A DNA stretch of 55,305 nucleotides, from contig CAIOSJ010000002.1 in assembly GCA_903860915.1 (NCBI GenBank), positions 1-55,305 of the forward strand, read 5' to 3'. This DNA is from an uncultured Actinomycetes bacterium (lineage in GTDB: Bacteria > Actinomycetota > Acidimicrobiia > Acidimicrobiales > RAAP-2). Positions 16,448-24,755 of the stretch are shown here, piece after piece. The notes below the pieces were generated by a model. The model was not told where the DNA came from. It worked only from the letters and a program-made list of their open reading frames with translations, and ran no database searches. The position numbers and the translations under genes were made by a program. Positions within the stretch are counted from its first letter, which is position 1; every line of letters starts with the position of its first letter.

Positions 16448-17460
16448 TGGCGCGCATCGCCAATCTCTACGGTCCGAGTTCTACCTTTCTCGGCGTTCCC
16501 GCGGGCGATATCGATCACGAGGAAAGTTGGTCGTCAGCACTGGCAGTTATTATCGGCGCTCCCTTCGACGGCGGAACGTCGTACCGATCGGGTGCCCGTT
16601 TTGGTCCCTTGGCCCTGCGCACGGCGGACTACCTCGAGCACGATGGCCGTCGTCCGCACCTGGCCCTCGGCGTCGAACCGCTTGGTGAGCTTGGGGTCGT
16701 TGATCTCGGTGACGTTGAAATGCCCTCGGGTGAAATGGAGCGATCGCTGACCGCCCTAGAAGAATGCGTGACGCGGGTCGCCACGCGAGGGGCTGTCCCC
16801 ATCATCCTCGGGGGCGATCACACGATTGCTCTGGCCGATATCACGGGGGTGGCGCGACACGTGGGCTGGGGCCGCGTCGCCGTGCTGCACTTTGACGCCC
16901 ACGCCGATACGGCGGACACGCAATTTGGCTCTCTCTACGGTCACGGTACACCCATGCGTCGACTGATTGAATCTGGCGCGTGCCGCGGAGACCGGTTTAT
17001 CCAGATTGGACTGCGTGGTTATTGGCCGGATGAGCCGACGCTCGCCTGGATGGCCAGCCAGGGCATGCGTTCCTACGAGATGTCCGAGATTGTCAGCCGT
17101 GGTCTCGACCAGGTGCTCACCGAGGCGATTGCGCTCGCGCTGAGTGACTGTGACGCAATCTTTCTTTCGGTTGATGTCGACGTCGTGGATCCGGGTTCGG
17201 CACCGGGCACCGGCACACCCGAGCCCGGGGGCTTGACGAGCCGACAGCTTCTCGACGCGGTGCGACGTATCGCGATGGAAGTGCCCGTGGCGGGCATGGA
17301 CGTGGTGGAAGTCTCGCCACCCTACGATCACGCCGACATCACGGCTTTTCTCGGCAATCGCATTGTCCTCGAAGCCCTCAGTGGCATGGCGTGGCGACGT
17401 CGCCAGCAGCGGGGTGAGACGCTTCGTCTCCCGACCTCTCCCCTTTTAGAAGGGCGCTAG
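16447..17460 (+). CDS. speB: Agmatinase/ureohydrolase family enzyme
   Basis: A 337-residue binuclear-manganese ureohydrolase. The signature motifs are GGDHT, HFDAHADT and SVDVDVVDPGSAPGTGTPEPGG, which together carry the metal-binding His and Asp residues. Agmatinase hydrolyses agmatine to putrescine and urea. Close relatives act on guanidinobutyrate, guanidinopropionate or guanidine, so the substrate is not certain. It is translationally coupled to the upstream hydrolase. Its stop codon interlocks (CTAG at 17457-17460) with that of the PLP decarboxylase on the other strand, which could supply amines but is not an obvious arginine decarboxylase. Confidence 0.85.
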   Translation: MARIANLYGPSSTFLGVPAGDIDHEESWSSALAVIIGAPFDGGTSYRSGARFGPLALRTADYLEHDGRRPHLALGVEPLGELGVVDLGDVEMPSGEMERSLTALEECVTRVATRGAVPIILGGDHTIALADITGVARHVGWGRVAVLHFDAHADTADTQFGSLYGHGTPMRRLIESGACRGDRFIQIGLRGYWPDEPTLAWMASQGMRSYEMSEIVSRGLDQVLTEAIALALSDCDAIFLSVDVDVVDPGSAPGTGTPEPGGLTSRQLLDAVRRIAMEVPVAGMDVVEVSPPYDHADITAFLGNRIVLEALSGMAWRRRQQRGETLRLPTSPLLEGR

Positions 17461-18821
17461 AAATTCATGGACTCGATGATCTCGGCGACGAGGTCGAGGG
17501 TGGTATCGGGGTGCAAGAAAGCGAGTCGCGCAACGGATTCACCCTCCCAGGTGCTGGGCGCGACGAAGGCGACCTGATCACGCAGCAGTTGAAGGGCCCA
17601 CTGGTCGTAGTCGGCTGACGTCCAACCGATTCGTCGGAACAAAACAACCGAGAGTTCGGGCTCCCGGATGAGTTCGAGATGCTCACTAGATCTGATGAGG
17701 GCCGCCGCCGCGTGAGCCGTATCGATGGCGGCAGTCACCGCGGTCTCGTAGTGAGTGACCCCGTAGGTGGCGAGAGAAAACCAAAACGATAATCCCCGCG
17801 GGCGACGCGAAAGATGAATGGCGTAGTCCGAAGGATTCCACGCCTCGGACGCCGCGTGGTGCAGGATGTCGAGGTAACCAGCGTGCTGGGTGTGTACGGT
17901 GCGTGCGAGTTCCGGGTCGCGATAGAGCAAGGCGGCGCAGTCGAGCGGCGCGAAGAGCCACTTGTGCGGGTCGACGATGAAACTGTCGGCGTGGCGGAGG
18001 CCGCGAAGGGTCTCCTCGTGCCGTCGGGAGAAGAGGGCCCCGCCGCCGTAGGCGCCGTCGACGTGGAACCAGAGATTCCGCTGGCGACAGAGAGTCCCCA
18101 CGCCTTCGAGGTCATCGATGATGCCCGCGTTAGTGGTGCCGCAGGTGGCGATAACACCGATGACCGTCTCGCGATGCGGGTCACTCGCGAGGGCGGCTTC
18201 CAGGTGGGCGGCGGTGAGGCGATGGTCATCAGTGGGCACAATCAGGGCGGAAATCCCCAAGATGTGCAGAGCAGCGGCAACGCTGGAGTGGGCGTCACTG
18301 CTGACGGCGAAACGTAGCTCGTGTGGCGCGACATGCGACCTACGTTGTCGACCCACGTCACGACCTACGGTCAAGGCGGACAAATTACCCATGGTGCCAC
18401 CGGAGACGAAGACTCCGCCCGCTCGCTCGGGCAGACCCGCTCGCTCGGCCAGAAACCTGAGGGCCTCATTCTCGGCCCGCACCGCACCGGCTGACTCCAA
18501 CCAACTCGTGCCGTTGAGACCCGAGCAGGCAACAACCATGTCGAAGAGCAGGGAGGCTTTCGTCGGGGCATTCGGAATGAAGGCGAGAAATTGCGGAGAA
18601 TCAGCCGAGACCACGGCCGGGGCAATCTCCGCTTCGAAAAAGGCGAGGACGTCGGCCCCGGGTGTTCCCGTTGATGAGATCAGCGCACGGAGGCCCTGCA
18701 TGTCGGTGGATTGGAGGCTGCCGAAATCGAGGGGAACGGGAGCGAGCGCCAAGCGCCGGCGACAGAATTCCAGAATTTCATTGGCCAGTTCAGCGTCGTA
18801 GGTGAACATCGGATGGCTCAT
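17457..18821 (-). CDS. Group II PLP-dependent amino-acid decarboxylase
   Basis: From the ATG at 18821 (AAGGAGG ribosome-binding site just upstream) the product has 454 residues. Fold-type I decarboxylase features include GVFVSGGTMGNLSALTVGR, the PLP ring-stacking and Asp-containing region FHVDGAYGGGALF, and the PLP lysine in VDPHKWLFAPLDCAALLYRD. The family includes aromatic-L-amino-acid, glutamate and aspartate decarboxylases. Substrate residues cannot be assigned here. Aspartate decarboxylation to beta-alanine is one possibility in organisms without panD, but I cannot test this. It is divergent from an alpha/beta hydrolase gene, with only 48 nt between the starts. Confidence 0.88.
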   Translation of the reverse strand: MSHPMFTYDAELANEILEFCRRRLALAPVPLDFGSLQSTDMQGLRALISSTGTPGADVLAFFEAEIAPAVVSADSPQFLAFIPNAPTKASLLFDMVVACSGLNGTSWLESAGAVRAENEALRFLAERAGLPERAGGVFVSGGTMGNLSALTVGRDVGRQRRSHVAPHELRFAVSSDAHSSVAAALHILGISALIVPTDDHRLTAAHLEAALASDPHRETVIGVIATCGTTNAGIIDDLEGVGTLCRQRNLWFHVDGAYGGGALFSRRHEETLRGLRHADSFIVDPHKWLFAPLDCAALLYRDPELARTVHTQHAGYLDILHHAASEAWNPSDYAIHLSRRPRGLSFWFSLATYGVTHYETAVTAAIDTAHAAAALIRSSEHLELIREPELSVVLFRRIGWTSADYDQWALQLLRDQVAFVAPSTWEGESVARLAFLHPDTTLDLVAEIIESMNF

Positions 18822-18856
18822 CGAATCCTCCTTGTGAATCCTCACCGTGGCGTGGC

Positions 18857-18862
18857 TACGCT
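18857..18862 (+). promoter_or_regulatory. -10 box (TACGCT) of a leaderless hydrolase gene
   Basis: TACGCT is followed by 7 nt and ATG at 18870, with no Shine-Dalgarno. Confidence 0.45.
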
Positions 18863-18869
18863 CACACGT

Positions 18870-19622
18870 ATGAAAATTCTCTCAACTGAAGTGTCTCATG
18901 GAGTACGCCTACGGGTCGGGACGCTGGCGGGCGACACCCACCCGATACCGGTAGCGCTGTGGACACCCGAAGAAGGAGTTCCGCGCATGTTGATAGCAGT
19001 CGGCCACGGCGCCAGCGGTCACAAGATGGAGGACTACGTGGTGGCTCTCGCCCGTCAACTCGTTCGTCATCATCAGGCCGCCGTGTTCGCGCTCGACGGA
19101 CCAAATCACGGGGAGAGAAATCCTCAGCCTTCGGTCACGGGACCGCTGGCCCTGATGGAATTCGCGCAGCGATGGTCGAGTGACGGCACCTTGACCGACG
19201 TGGCCGTCGCCGAGTGGCGCTGGGCCCTCGATGAGATTTTGGAATTCCTGAGCGCAGCGAGTGACCTCGCCATTGGCTACTGGGGACTTTCGATGGGCAC
19301 AATTTTGGGACTTCCGCTAGTAGCCGCCGAACCACGAATCAGCGCAGCAGTTCTGGGACTCATGGGGGCGACGGGCCCCACTCGCGAGCGCATCGTGTCC
19401 GACGCGGCCTCCTTAACGCCACCGATTTTCTTTCTCGGTCAGTGGGACGACGAACTTTTTCCTCGAGCCAGCGTTGTTGAACTCTTCGGACTGATTGGCT
19501 CCCGGGATAAAACTCTGGTCATGTCCCCTGGTCCTCATTCGGGGGTGTCGGGAGAAAACTTCCGGCGATCGGTGGACTTCTTGGCTGATCGTCTGTTGAA
19601 GGTCAATTCGACACCGCACTAG
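18870..19622 (+). CDS. Alpha/beta hydrolase (dienelactone-hydrolase-like)
   Basis: A 250-residue alpha/beta hydrolase. It shows AVGHGASGHKMEDYV (oxyanion region), FALDGPNHGER, the nucleophile elbow YWGLSMGT (Ser141), an acid in GQWDDELFP and the catalytic His in PGPHSGVS. The pattern is closest to the dienelactone-hydrolase and peptidase-S9-like serine hydrolases. The substrate is unknown. The frame is open further upstream within the decarboxylase region, but the ATG at 18870 gives a clean first beta strand and has a leaderless -10 box. It ends 10 nt before pheA. Confidence 0.85.
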   Translation: MKILSTEVSHGVRLRVGTLAGDTHPIPVALWTPEEGVPRMLIAVGHGASGHKMEDYVVALARQLVRHHQAAVFALDGPNHGERNPQPSVTGPLALMEFAQRWSSDGTLTDVAVAEWRWALDEILEFLSAASDLAIGYWGLSMGTILGLPLVAAEPRISAAVLGLMGATGPTRERIVSDAASLTPPIFFLGQWDDELFPRASVVELFGLIGSRDKTLVMSPGPHSGVSGENFRRSVDFLADRLLKVNSTPH

Positions 19623-19625
19623 CCT
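19620..19625 (+). promoter_or_regulatory. -10 box (TAGCCT) of leaderless pheA
   Basis: TAGCCT, which includes the stop codon of the preceding gene, is followed by 7 nt and ATG at 19633. Confidence 0.4.
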
Positions 19626-19632
19626 TGGGCCT

Positions 19633-20556
19633 ATGACAACGACACGCGTGGGTTACTTGGGCCCCGCCGGCACCTTCAGCCACGAAGCGGCTCTCGCCCT
19701 CGGCGAGCAAGCCACCAGCATCGTCGCATTTCCCAGCATTCTGGACGTGTTGGACGCCGTGTCGAGCGGGGGCGTTGATCGCGCCATTGTGCCCATCGAA
19801 AACGCCATTGAGGGCACGGTCTCGGCCACCATGGATGGCCTGGTCTTCGACCACGAACTAGTGATTCAACACGAGATAGTTCTCCCGATTCGCCTGCACC
19901 TCATGGCTCGTGAGGGCGTGACGCGTGCTGAAGTGGCGGTGGTGACGAGCTACGCCCACGCTCTGGCTCAGTGCCGCAAATTTCTGACCGCTACCGGCTT
20001 CTCCGAGTTGCTCAACGTGGCCTCGACCGCGGAGGCTGCGCAGTTGGTGGCCGGAAGTTCAACCCCCATGGCCGCCATTGCTTCTCGGGTGGCGGCCGAG
20101 ACCTACGGACTTTCCATCATTGAGTCCAACATCGAAGACCACGAAGATAACGAGACGCGATTTGTCGTCGTGGGTCGGTCGCAGGTGCCGGCCCCGACGG
20201 GGCACGACCGCACGACGATTGTCTGCTTTCAAGACGACGACCACCCGGGTTCCCTCTACGGGATACTGGGCCGCTTCGCCGCTCGTGACCTGAATCTCAC
20301 CAAGGTGGAGAGTCGCCCCACCAAGCGGGGTATCGGCGACTATTGCTTCATCGTGGAGTTTGAGGGCCACATTGCCGACGACCTCGTGGCGGATTGTTTG
20401 ACCGACCTGCAGGCGCACATGACGCGCGTCAAGTTTCTTGGTTCCTACCCCGTCACCGGAGCGGCCGCTGACCGGCGCCGCGAAGAAGTGAGCACGGCTC
20501 GAGTAGAAGCCACCGCGTGGGTGAATGAACTACGCGGACGCGTGCTGCGCGGCTAG
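19633..20556 (+). CDS. pheA: Prephenate dehydratase
   Basis: The enzyme converts prephenate to phenylpyruvate in phenylalanine synthesis. The 307-residue product starts with the periplasmic-binding-like catalytic domain (RVGYLGPAGTFSHEAAL, VPIENAIEGTVSATMDGL). The catalytic TRF is in DNETRFVVVG. A C-terminal ACT domain (about 200-275, LYGILGRFAARDLNLTKVESRPTKRGIGDYCFIVEFEGH) carries the ESRP motif for phenylalanine feedback binding. It is a monofunctional enzyme without a chorismate mutase domain, as is usual in actinobacteria. Its 3' end overlaps the convergent HD-domain gene by 27 nt. Confidence 0.95.
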   Translation: MTTTRVGYLGPAGTFSHEAALALGEQATSIVAFPSILDVLDAVSSGGVDRAIVPIENAIEGTVSATMDGLVFDHELVIQHEIVLPIRLHLMAREGVTRAEVAVVTSYAHALAQCRKFLTATGFSELLNVASTAEAAQLVAGSSTPMAAIASRVAAETYGLSIIESNIEDHEDNETRFVVVGRSQVPAPTGHDRTTIVCFQDDDHPGSLYGILGRFAARDLNLTKVESRPTKRGIGDYCFIVEFEGHIADDLVADCLTDLQAHMTRVKFLGSYPVTGAAADRRREEVSTARVEATAWVNELRGRVLRG

Positions 20557-21099
20557 CCCTTCGAGTAGTTCACGGTAGGAGTCAAGACCGGGTACGGCCC
20601 AGTCCGGAACCTTGCCGACGTCGTCCCAACTGCGTAGCAACAGCGCGGCCTCGCGTCCCGGGTGAGCTTCGAAGCGACGTTGCGCCTCGGCGTCGAGCTT
20701 GCCACCCTGGGCTCGAAAGGTGGCCTGCGAGGTGGCGGAGAGGGACTCAAAGTAGGTGGGCTCCACCGTGCAACGCCAGCGCTTGGCGGTGACGTGCAGG
20801 GCTACGGGCTGCGCCACGGCGGGACCAAAAATGGGCGACAGCACCCGAGCGCCAATGGCTTCGTGAACATCGTCATCGGTGGCGAGATCGAAACGAAGGT
20901 CCCCTTGAACATCGGCCACGAGATGACCAATGTCGTGCAGGAGGGCGGCCACGATTAACGCGTCACTGGCCCCGCTGCGCGCGGCGAGCGCGGCGCACTG
21001 GAGGGCGTGCTCGAGCTGGGTGACGTCCTCGCCGTAGTTCTCCTCGCCCTTGCGGCCGTAGAGGGCGAGGACGTCGCCCACCGTGGTCGGCTGGTTCAT
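20530..21099 (-). CDS. PhnZ/TmpB-like HD-domain diiron oxygenase (phosphonate breakdown)
   Basis: A 189-residue HD-domain protein. Putative metal ligands His31 (in QLEHALQCA), His55-Asp56 (LLHDIGHL), His79, His102 (LHVTAKRW) and Asp159 or Asp160 have nearly the same spacing as in PhnZ. PhnZ is a mixed-valence diiron oxygenase that cleaves the C-P bond of 1-hydroxy-2-aminoethylphosphonate. The family is recognised as phosphonate-degradation-associated HDIG proteins. Its ATG overlaps the stop of the preceding PhyH-type dioxygenase gene, matching the PhnY-PhnZ or TmpA-TmpB pair. Whether the substrate is aminoethylphosphonate, its trimethyl form or another compound is not decided by the sequence. 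Confidence 0.78.
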   Translation of the reverse strand: MNQPTTVGDVLALYGRKGEENYGEDVTQLEHALQCAALAARSGASDALIVAALLHDIGHLVADVQGDLRFDLATDDDVHEAIGARVLSPIFGPAVAQPVALHVTAKRWRCTVEPTYFESLSATSQATFRAQGGKLDAEAQRRFEAHPGREAALLLRSWDDVGKVPDWAVPGLDSYRELLEGLAAQHASA

Positions 21100-21851
21100 G
21101 CGGGCCGACCTTCGAAGTCACCAATGAGCGAGAGGCGAACTCGGTCGCTCGACTCCGGCGCGAGAAAGGCTTCGTGTTTGGCGGCGTAGTAGGCGTCGCG
21201 CAGATCGCCCTCCGAGATTCCGTTGTAGGTGGGGTAGAGGGCGCGACGATCCGCCGCCGAGGTGTTGGGGCCACTGCGGTGGGGGGTGAGGGCGTGAAAG
21301 AAGAGTGTCTGTCCGGCCCGTAGTTCAACTGGTTGCCAGATAAGTTCGGCGACGCTCTCGGCGTTCAGGCAACCGCGTTCATCCTGAGGCCACAGGCGAT
21401 GGTGCTGTTCGCTCGCCACGAAGAGGCAACCGTTCTCCTCCGTCGAGTCGTCAATGGCCACCATCACGCTCAAGACCTGCTCCACAAAGGGGTAGGCCGG
21501 CTTGTCCTGGTGGGGTGAAAACCCGGCCCCCCCAACCATCTTGTAGTTGATTTTCTCCTTGTAGAGCAGGGCCTCTTCACCGAGTAATTCGCCCGCGACG
21601 TCGCGAATGGGCCCACCCCGGAGCAGTTGGGACAAGAGGGGGGAGAAGGGAACGAAGTTTTCGGTGCGCGCTAGACGTCGACCGAAGTCGGTCATTTCGA
21701 AGTGGTGCATCCACTCGCCGTCGTCGCCCCACTCACTGATCGCCGTTACTTCGCTACGAATTGCTGCGAGCGAATCGTCGAAGAGCTCGTCCATGACGAG
21801 CCAGCCCGACCTGCGATAGTGCTCAATCTGGGCGGCGGTCAAAAGAGCCAT
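21096..21851 (-). CDS. PhyH-family 2-oxoglutarate dioxygenase (PhnY/TmpA-like)
   Basis: A 251-residue Fe(II)/2-oxoglutarate dioxygenase of the phytanoyl-CoA dioxygenase family. The facial triad is His114 and Asp116 (FSPHQDKPAY) and His191 (TPHRSGPN). PhnY hydroxylates the alpha carbon of an aminophosphonate, producing the substrate of PhnZ. The overlap with the PhnZ-like gene makes this role the best inference. Other PhyH enzymes act on varied metabolites, so the substrate is unproven. No phosphonate transporter gene is nearby. The ATG is preceded by TAAACT and 6 nt on the minus strand. Confidence 0.78.
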   Translation of the reverse strand: MALLTAAQIEHYRRSGWLVMDELFDDSLAAIRSEVTAISEWGDDGEWMHHFEMTDFGRRLARTENFVPFSPLLSQLLRGGPIRDVAGELLGEEALLYKEKINYKMVGGAGFSPHQDKPAYPFVEQVLSVMVAIDDSTEENGCLFVASEQHHRLWPQDERGCLNAESVAELIWQPVELRAGQTLFFHALTPHRSGPNTSAADRRALYPTYNGISEGDLRDAYYAAKHEAFLAPESSDRVRLSLIGDFEGRPA

Positions 21852-21857
21852 GAGCGA

Positions 21858-21863
21858 AGTTTA
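21858..21863 (-). promoter_or_regulatory. -10 box (TAAACT) of the leaderless PhyH-HD operon
   Basis: On the minus strand TAAACT, 6 nt and then ATG at 21851, with no ribosome-binding site. Confidence 0.5.
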
Positions 21864-21916
21864 GGTCCAGACCCAAAAAGGATTCTCCACGATGCGCACA
21901 GCGCCCCACGGCGTAG

Positions 21917-21958
21917 AAAAAAACATTCCCCCCGGGTGACGAATCAACCGGGGGGAAT
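21917..21958 (-). terminator. Rho-independent terminator after tRNA-Ser(UGA)
   Basis: An 11-bp perfect stem (21925-21935 with 21948-21958) rich in GC is followed, on the minus strand, by seven T residues (A run at 21917-21923 on the plus strand). It ends the typA/tRNA-Ser unit. Confidence 0.92.
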
Positions 21959-21963
21959 AGGAG

Positions 21964-22048
21964 CGGAGGGGGTGGGATTTGAACCCACGGTGAGTTTCCC
22001 CACGCCGGTTTTCAAGACCGGTACATTCGGCCGCTCTGTCACCCCTCC
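21964..22048 (-). tRNA. tRNA-Ser(UGA)
   Basis: An 85-nt class II tRNA on the minus strand. The acceptor GGAGGGG pairs with CCCCTCC, the anticodon arm CCGGT/ACCGG has loop CTTGAAA (anticodon TGA), and the long variable arm is typical of serine. The T arm has GGTTCAAATCC. The 3' CCA is not encoded. It follows typA by 34 nt, and both are probably ended by the terminator at 21917-21958. Confidence 0.95.
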
Positions 22049-22082
22049 GTTGAGAGACAATACTCGCTCGGAGAAAAGTGGC

Positions 22083-23906
22083 TTAGTGCTTGGCGTTTTT
22101 ACGCATACGACCACGGAGATTCTGGTCGAGAACCAATTTGCGCAGGCGAACAGTCTGGGGAGTCACTTCGACGGCTTCGTCGTCGGCAATGAACTCGAGG
22201 GCCTGCTCTAGCGACATGATGGTCGGGGGCGTCATGCGCTCGAAGTTGTCATTACCCGACGAGCGCATATTGGTCAATTGCTTTTCCCGGGTGGGGTTGA
22301 CGTCCATCTCGTCGGCGCGAGAGTTCTCGCCCACGATCATTCCCTCGTAGACCTCCACGGCCGGCCCCACGAAGATGATGCCGCGCTCTTCGAGGCCGAC
22401 CAGGGCAAAGTTGCTGGTGGAGCCGGAGCGGTCGGAAACGAGGACACCATTACGACGCAAGCGGATATCACCGGTCCAGGGTGAGTAGCCGTCAAAGACG
22501 TGGTGCAACATGCCGGTTCCACGAGTTTCGGTCATGAACTCAGTGCGAACGCCCACCAGACCTCGCGCGGGAATGCGCCATTCGAGACGTACCCAGCCGG
22601 TGCCGTGGTTGACCATGTCGAGCATGGAACCCTTACGGGTAGCGAGCAGGGAGGTGACGTTGCCGACGAACTCGTCGGGGACGTCAATCGTGACGTGCTC
22701 CATGGGCTCGTGCTTCTTGCCGTCAATTTCACGAACCATGACCTGGGGCTTACCGACGGTGAGTTCGAAACCCTCACGACGCATGGTCTCAATTAAAACG
22801 GCCAACTGCAGTTCACCACGACCCTGCACTTCCCAAGTGTCGGGGCGGTCGGTGTTGAGAACTCGCAGCGAGACGTTACCGACCAGTTCCTGATCGAGTC
22901 GATTCTTAAGCATGCGCGCGGTGAGCTTGCTTCCTTCGCGACCGGCTAGAGGAGAGGTATTGATACCAATGGTCATGGAAAGACTGGGCTCATCGACCGT
23001 GATGGGCGGAAGCGCGACGGGGTTTTCGAGTTCGGCCAGAGTCTCGCCAATGGTGATCTCGGAAATACCGGCGATGGCGACGATGTCGCCGGGACCAGCC
23101 GATTGAGCCGGAACTCGCTCGAGGGCTTCGGTGATGAACATCTCAGTAATTTTCTGACGCTCGATCGTGCCATCGAGGCGACACCACGACACCGTGGAGC
23201 CGCGCTCCATAGTGCCATTCATAATGCGGCAGAGCGCTAGGCGACCCAGGTAGGGCGAAGCGTCGAGGTTGCAGACGAGGGCTTGGAGGCCCGCGCCTTC
23301 TTCGTAGGAGGGAGCTGGTACGTAGTCCAGAATTGTCTGGAAGAGCGGGGTGAGGTCACCGGAGGTGTCGTTCTTGTCGAGCGAGGCCCAGCCCTGACGA
23401 GCGGAGGCGTACAAAACGGGGAAGGAGATCTGGTCTTCGTCGGCGTCGAGGTCCAGAAAGAGGTTTTCGACTTCGTTGACGACTTCGTCGACGCGTGCGT
23501 CGGGTCGGTCTACTTTATTGATGACCAGGACCACGGGCAGACGCAGTGCGAGGGTCTTGCGCAAGACGAACCTCGTCTGGGGCAAGGGACCCTCGGCGGC
23601 GTCGACGAGAAGGACCACGGCGTCAACCATGGTGAGTCCACGCTCGACCTCGCCACCAAAGTCGGCGTGACCGGGGGTGTCGATGATGTTGATCGTGTAG
23701 TCCTGGTACTTCACGGCCGTGTTCTTGGCGAGAATGGTGATGCCCTTCTCGCGTTCGAGGTCACCGGAGTCCATGACGCGCTCGGTGAGCTCTTCGTGGG
23801 CACTGAAGGACCCAGTCTGACGCAGCATCGCGTCTACCAGGGTGGTCTTTCCGTGGTCGACGTGAGCGATAATTGCAACATTGCGGAGTGAAGTACGTAG
23901 TGACAT
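22083..23906 (-). CDS. typA: Translational GTPase TypA/BipA
   Basis: A ribosome-binding GTPase of the EF-G/LepA group that helps 50S assembly and stress adaptation. The 607-residue length is typical. The G motifs are AHVDHGKTTL (G1), DTPGHADFGGEV (G3) and VINKVDRPDAR (G4). EF-G-like domains II, III and V and the TypA-specific C-terminal domain follow (ARGLVGVRTEFMTETRGTGML, GQNSRADEMDVNPTREKQLTNMRSS-like segment). The start ATG has a TAGCGT box 9 nt upstream and no clear ribosome-binding site, so the leader is very short. tRNA-Ser(UGA) lies directly downstream. Confidence 0.97.
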   Translation of the reverse strand: MSLRTSLRNVAIIAHVDHGKTTLVDAMLRQTGSFSAHEELTERVMDSGDLEREKGITILAKNTAVKYQDYTINIIDTPGHADFGGEVERGLTMVDAVVLLVDAAEGPLPQTRFVLRKTLALRLPVVLVINKVDRPDARVDEVVNEVENLFLDLDADEDQISFPVLYASARQGWASLDKNDTSGDLTPLFQTILDYVPAPSYEEGAGLQALVCNLDASPYLGRLALCRIMNGTMERGSTVSWCRLDGTIERQKITEMFITEALERVPAQSAGPGDIVAIAGISEITIGETLAELENPVALPPITVDEPSLSMTIGINTSPLAGREGSKLTARMLKNRLDQELVGNVSLRVLNTDRPDTWEVQGRGELQLAVLIETMRREGFELTVGKPQVMVREIDGKKHEPMEHVTIDVPDEFVGNVTSLLATRKGSMLDMVNHGTGWVRLEWRIPARGLVGVRTEFMTETRGTGMLHHVFDGYSPWTGDIRLRRNGVLVSDRSGSTSNFALVGLEERGIIFVGPAVEVYEGMIVGENSRADEMDVNPTREKQLTNMRSSGNDNFERMTPPTIMSLEQALEFIADDEAVEVTPQTVRLRKLVLDQNLRGRMRKNAKH

Positions 23907-23945
23907 GACCGCTCTACGCTAGTGGGCTTCGGCACTACGCTCGGT

Positions 23946-24755
23946 TCACGCCACTTCTCGGTGACTTTTACGCTGTTGGGCCACCGCTGCTCGCACCAGC
24001 GAGCGCACTCCGGCTCGGACATTGATTTCCGTCCCGTCCACCGCCATAACCAGGCCCGCATCGGGCCATAGTCCAACGATTCTCTGCGCTACGGCGCCGT
24101 CCGGGCGCGCCAGACCATCAATCGCGAGGTCGCTTCGAAGACCCGTTCCCGACGATTTCGTGGGTAACCCGGAGCGAATTCGCACCACAATCCGTTGCTG
24201 ATTCGAACTGGCCACAATGACGTCGCGTCGCCCACGAAGTGAAGTTCGCGCCGCGGCCACGTCGTAGTAGGCGTCCGTTTCGGGGACCAACCACGGCTCG
24301 GCAATGTCGCGCAGAGCGTCGAGTGCCACACTGGCCCAGGTCATGGCTTCGGCAATGACGAGGCCGCGCGCGGCGTGGTGCAGCGACGAGAGCCAGTGGG
24401 GTAGTGAACCAGGGCGCGCGTAACCGGTGGCGGCACGTAGCAACAGTTCATCGACCTCATCGTGAATGCCGATGAGACAGGTTGGTGCGCGGTCACTGAC
24501 CACGCGTCGAAGTCCCGCGTTACCAATCACCCGACGAGCGTTGGCCGGTGTCCAGGCGAAGGCCGTGCCTCGTGCGGCACCGACTTCGACGTCCCACGCG
24601 GTAAGCCGACGGTGCTCGACGCTCGGAATGCGGCGAAAGTTCTCAGCGATTCGAAGGCGGTGCTCTCCGGAAAAGACGAAGGGCTCGAGATCGAGGGGCT
24701 GAACGAAGTCATTGAGTGAGTCGTTGCTCAGCCGACGGTGCTGCAGGGTGGTCAT
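23946..24755 (-). CDS. Unknown protein A of the Lhr neighbourhood
   Basis: I do not recognise this 269-residue protein. The ATG at 24755 overlaps the stop of protein B (ATGA), so the two are made together. Most of it looks alpha/beta. A segment about two-thirds along (SLRGRRDVIVAS, then RIVVRIRSG) has the layout of a PD-(D/E)xK nuclease core strand pair (Asp, then x-x-K). However, the expected Lys is replaced by Arg, so a degenerate or non-catalytic nuclease fold is only a weak inference. No signal peptide or membrane segment is visible. The C-terminus is basic. Confidence 0.72.
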   Translation of the reverse strand: MTTLQHRRLSNDSLNDFVQPLDLEPFVFSGEHRLRIAENFRRIPSVEHRRLTAWDVEVGAARGTAFAWTPANARRVIGNAGLRRVVSDRAPTCLIGIHDEVDELLLRAATGYARPGSLPHWLSSLHHAARGLVIAEAMTWASVALDALRDIAEPWLVPETDAYYDVAAARTSLRGRRDVIVASSNQQRIVVRIRSGLPTKSSGTGLRSDLAIDGLARPDGAVAQRIVGLWPDAGLVMAVDGTEINVRAGVRSLVRAAVAQQRKSHREVA

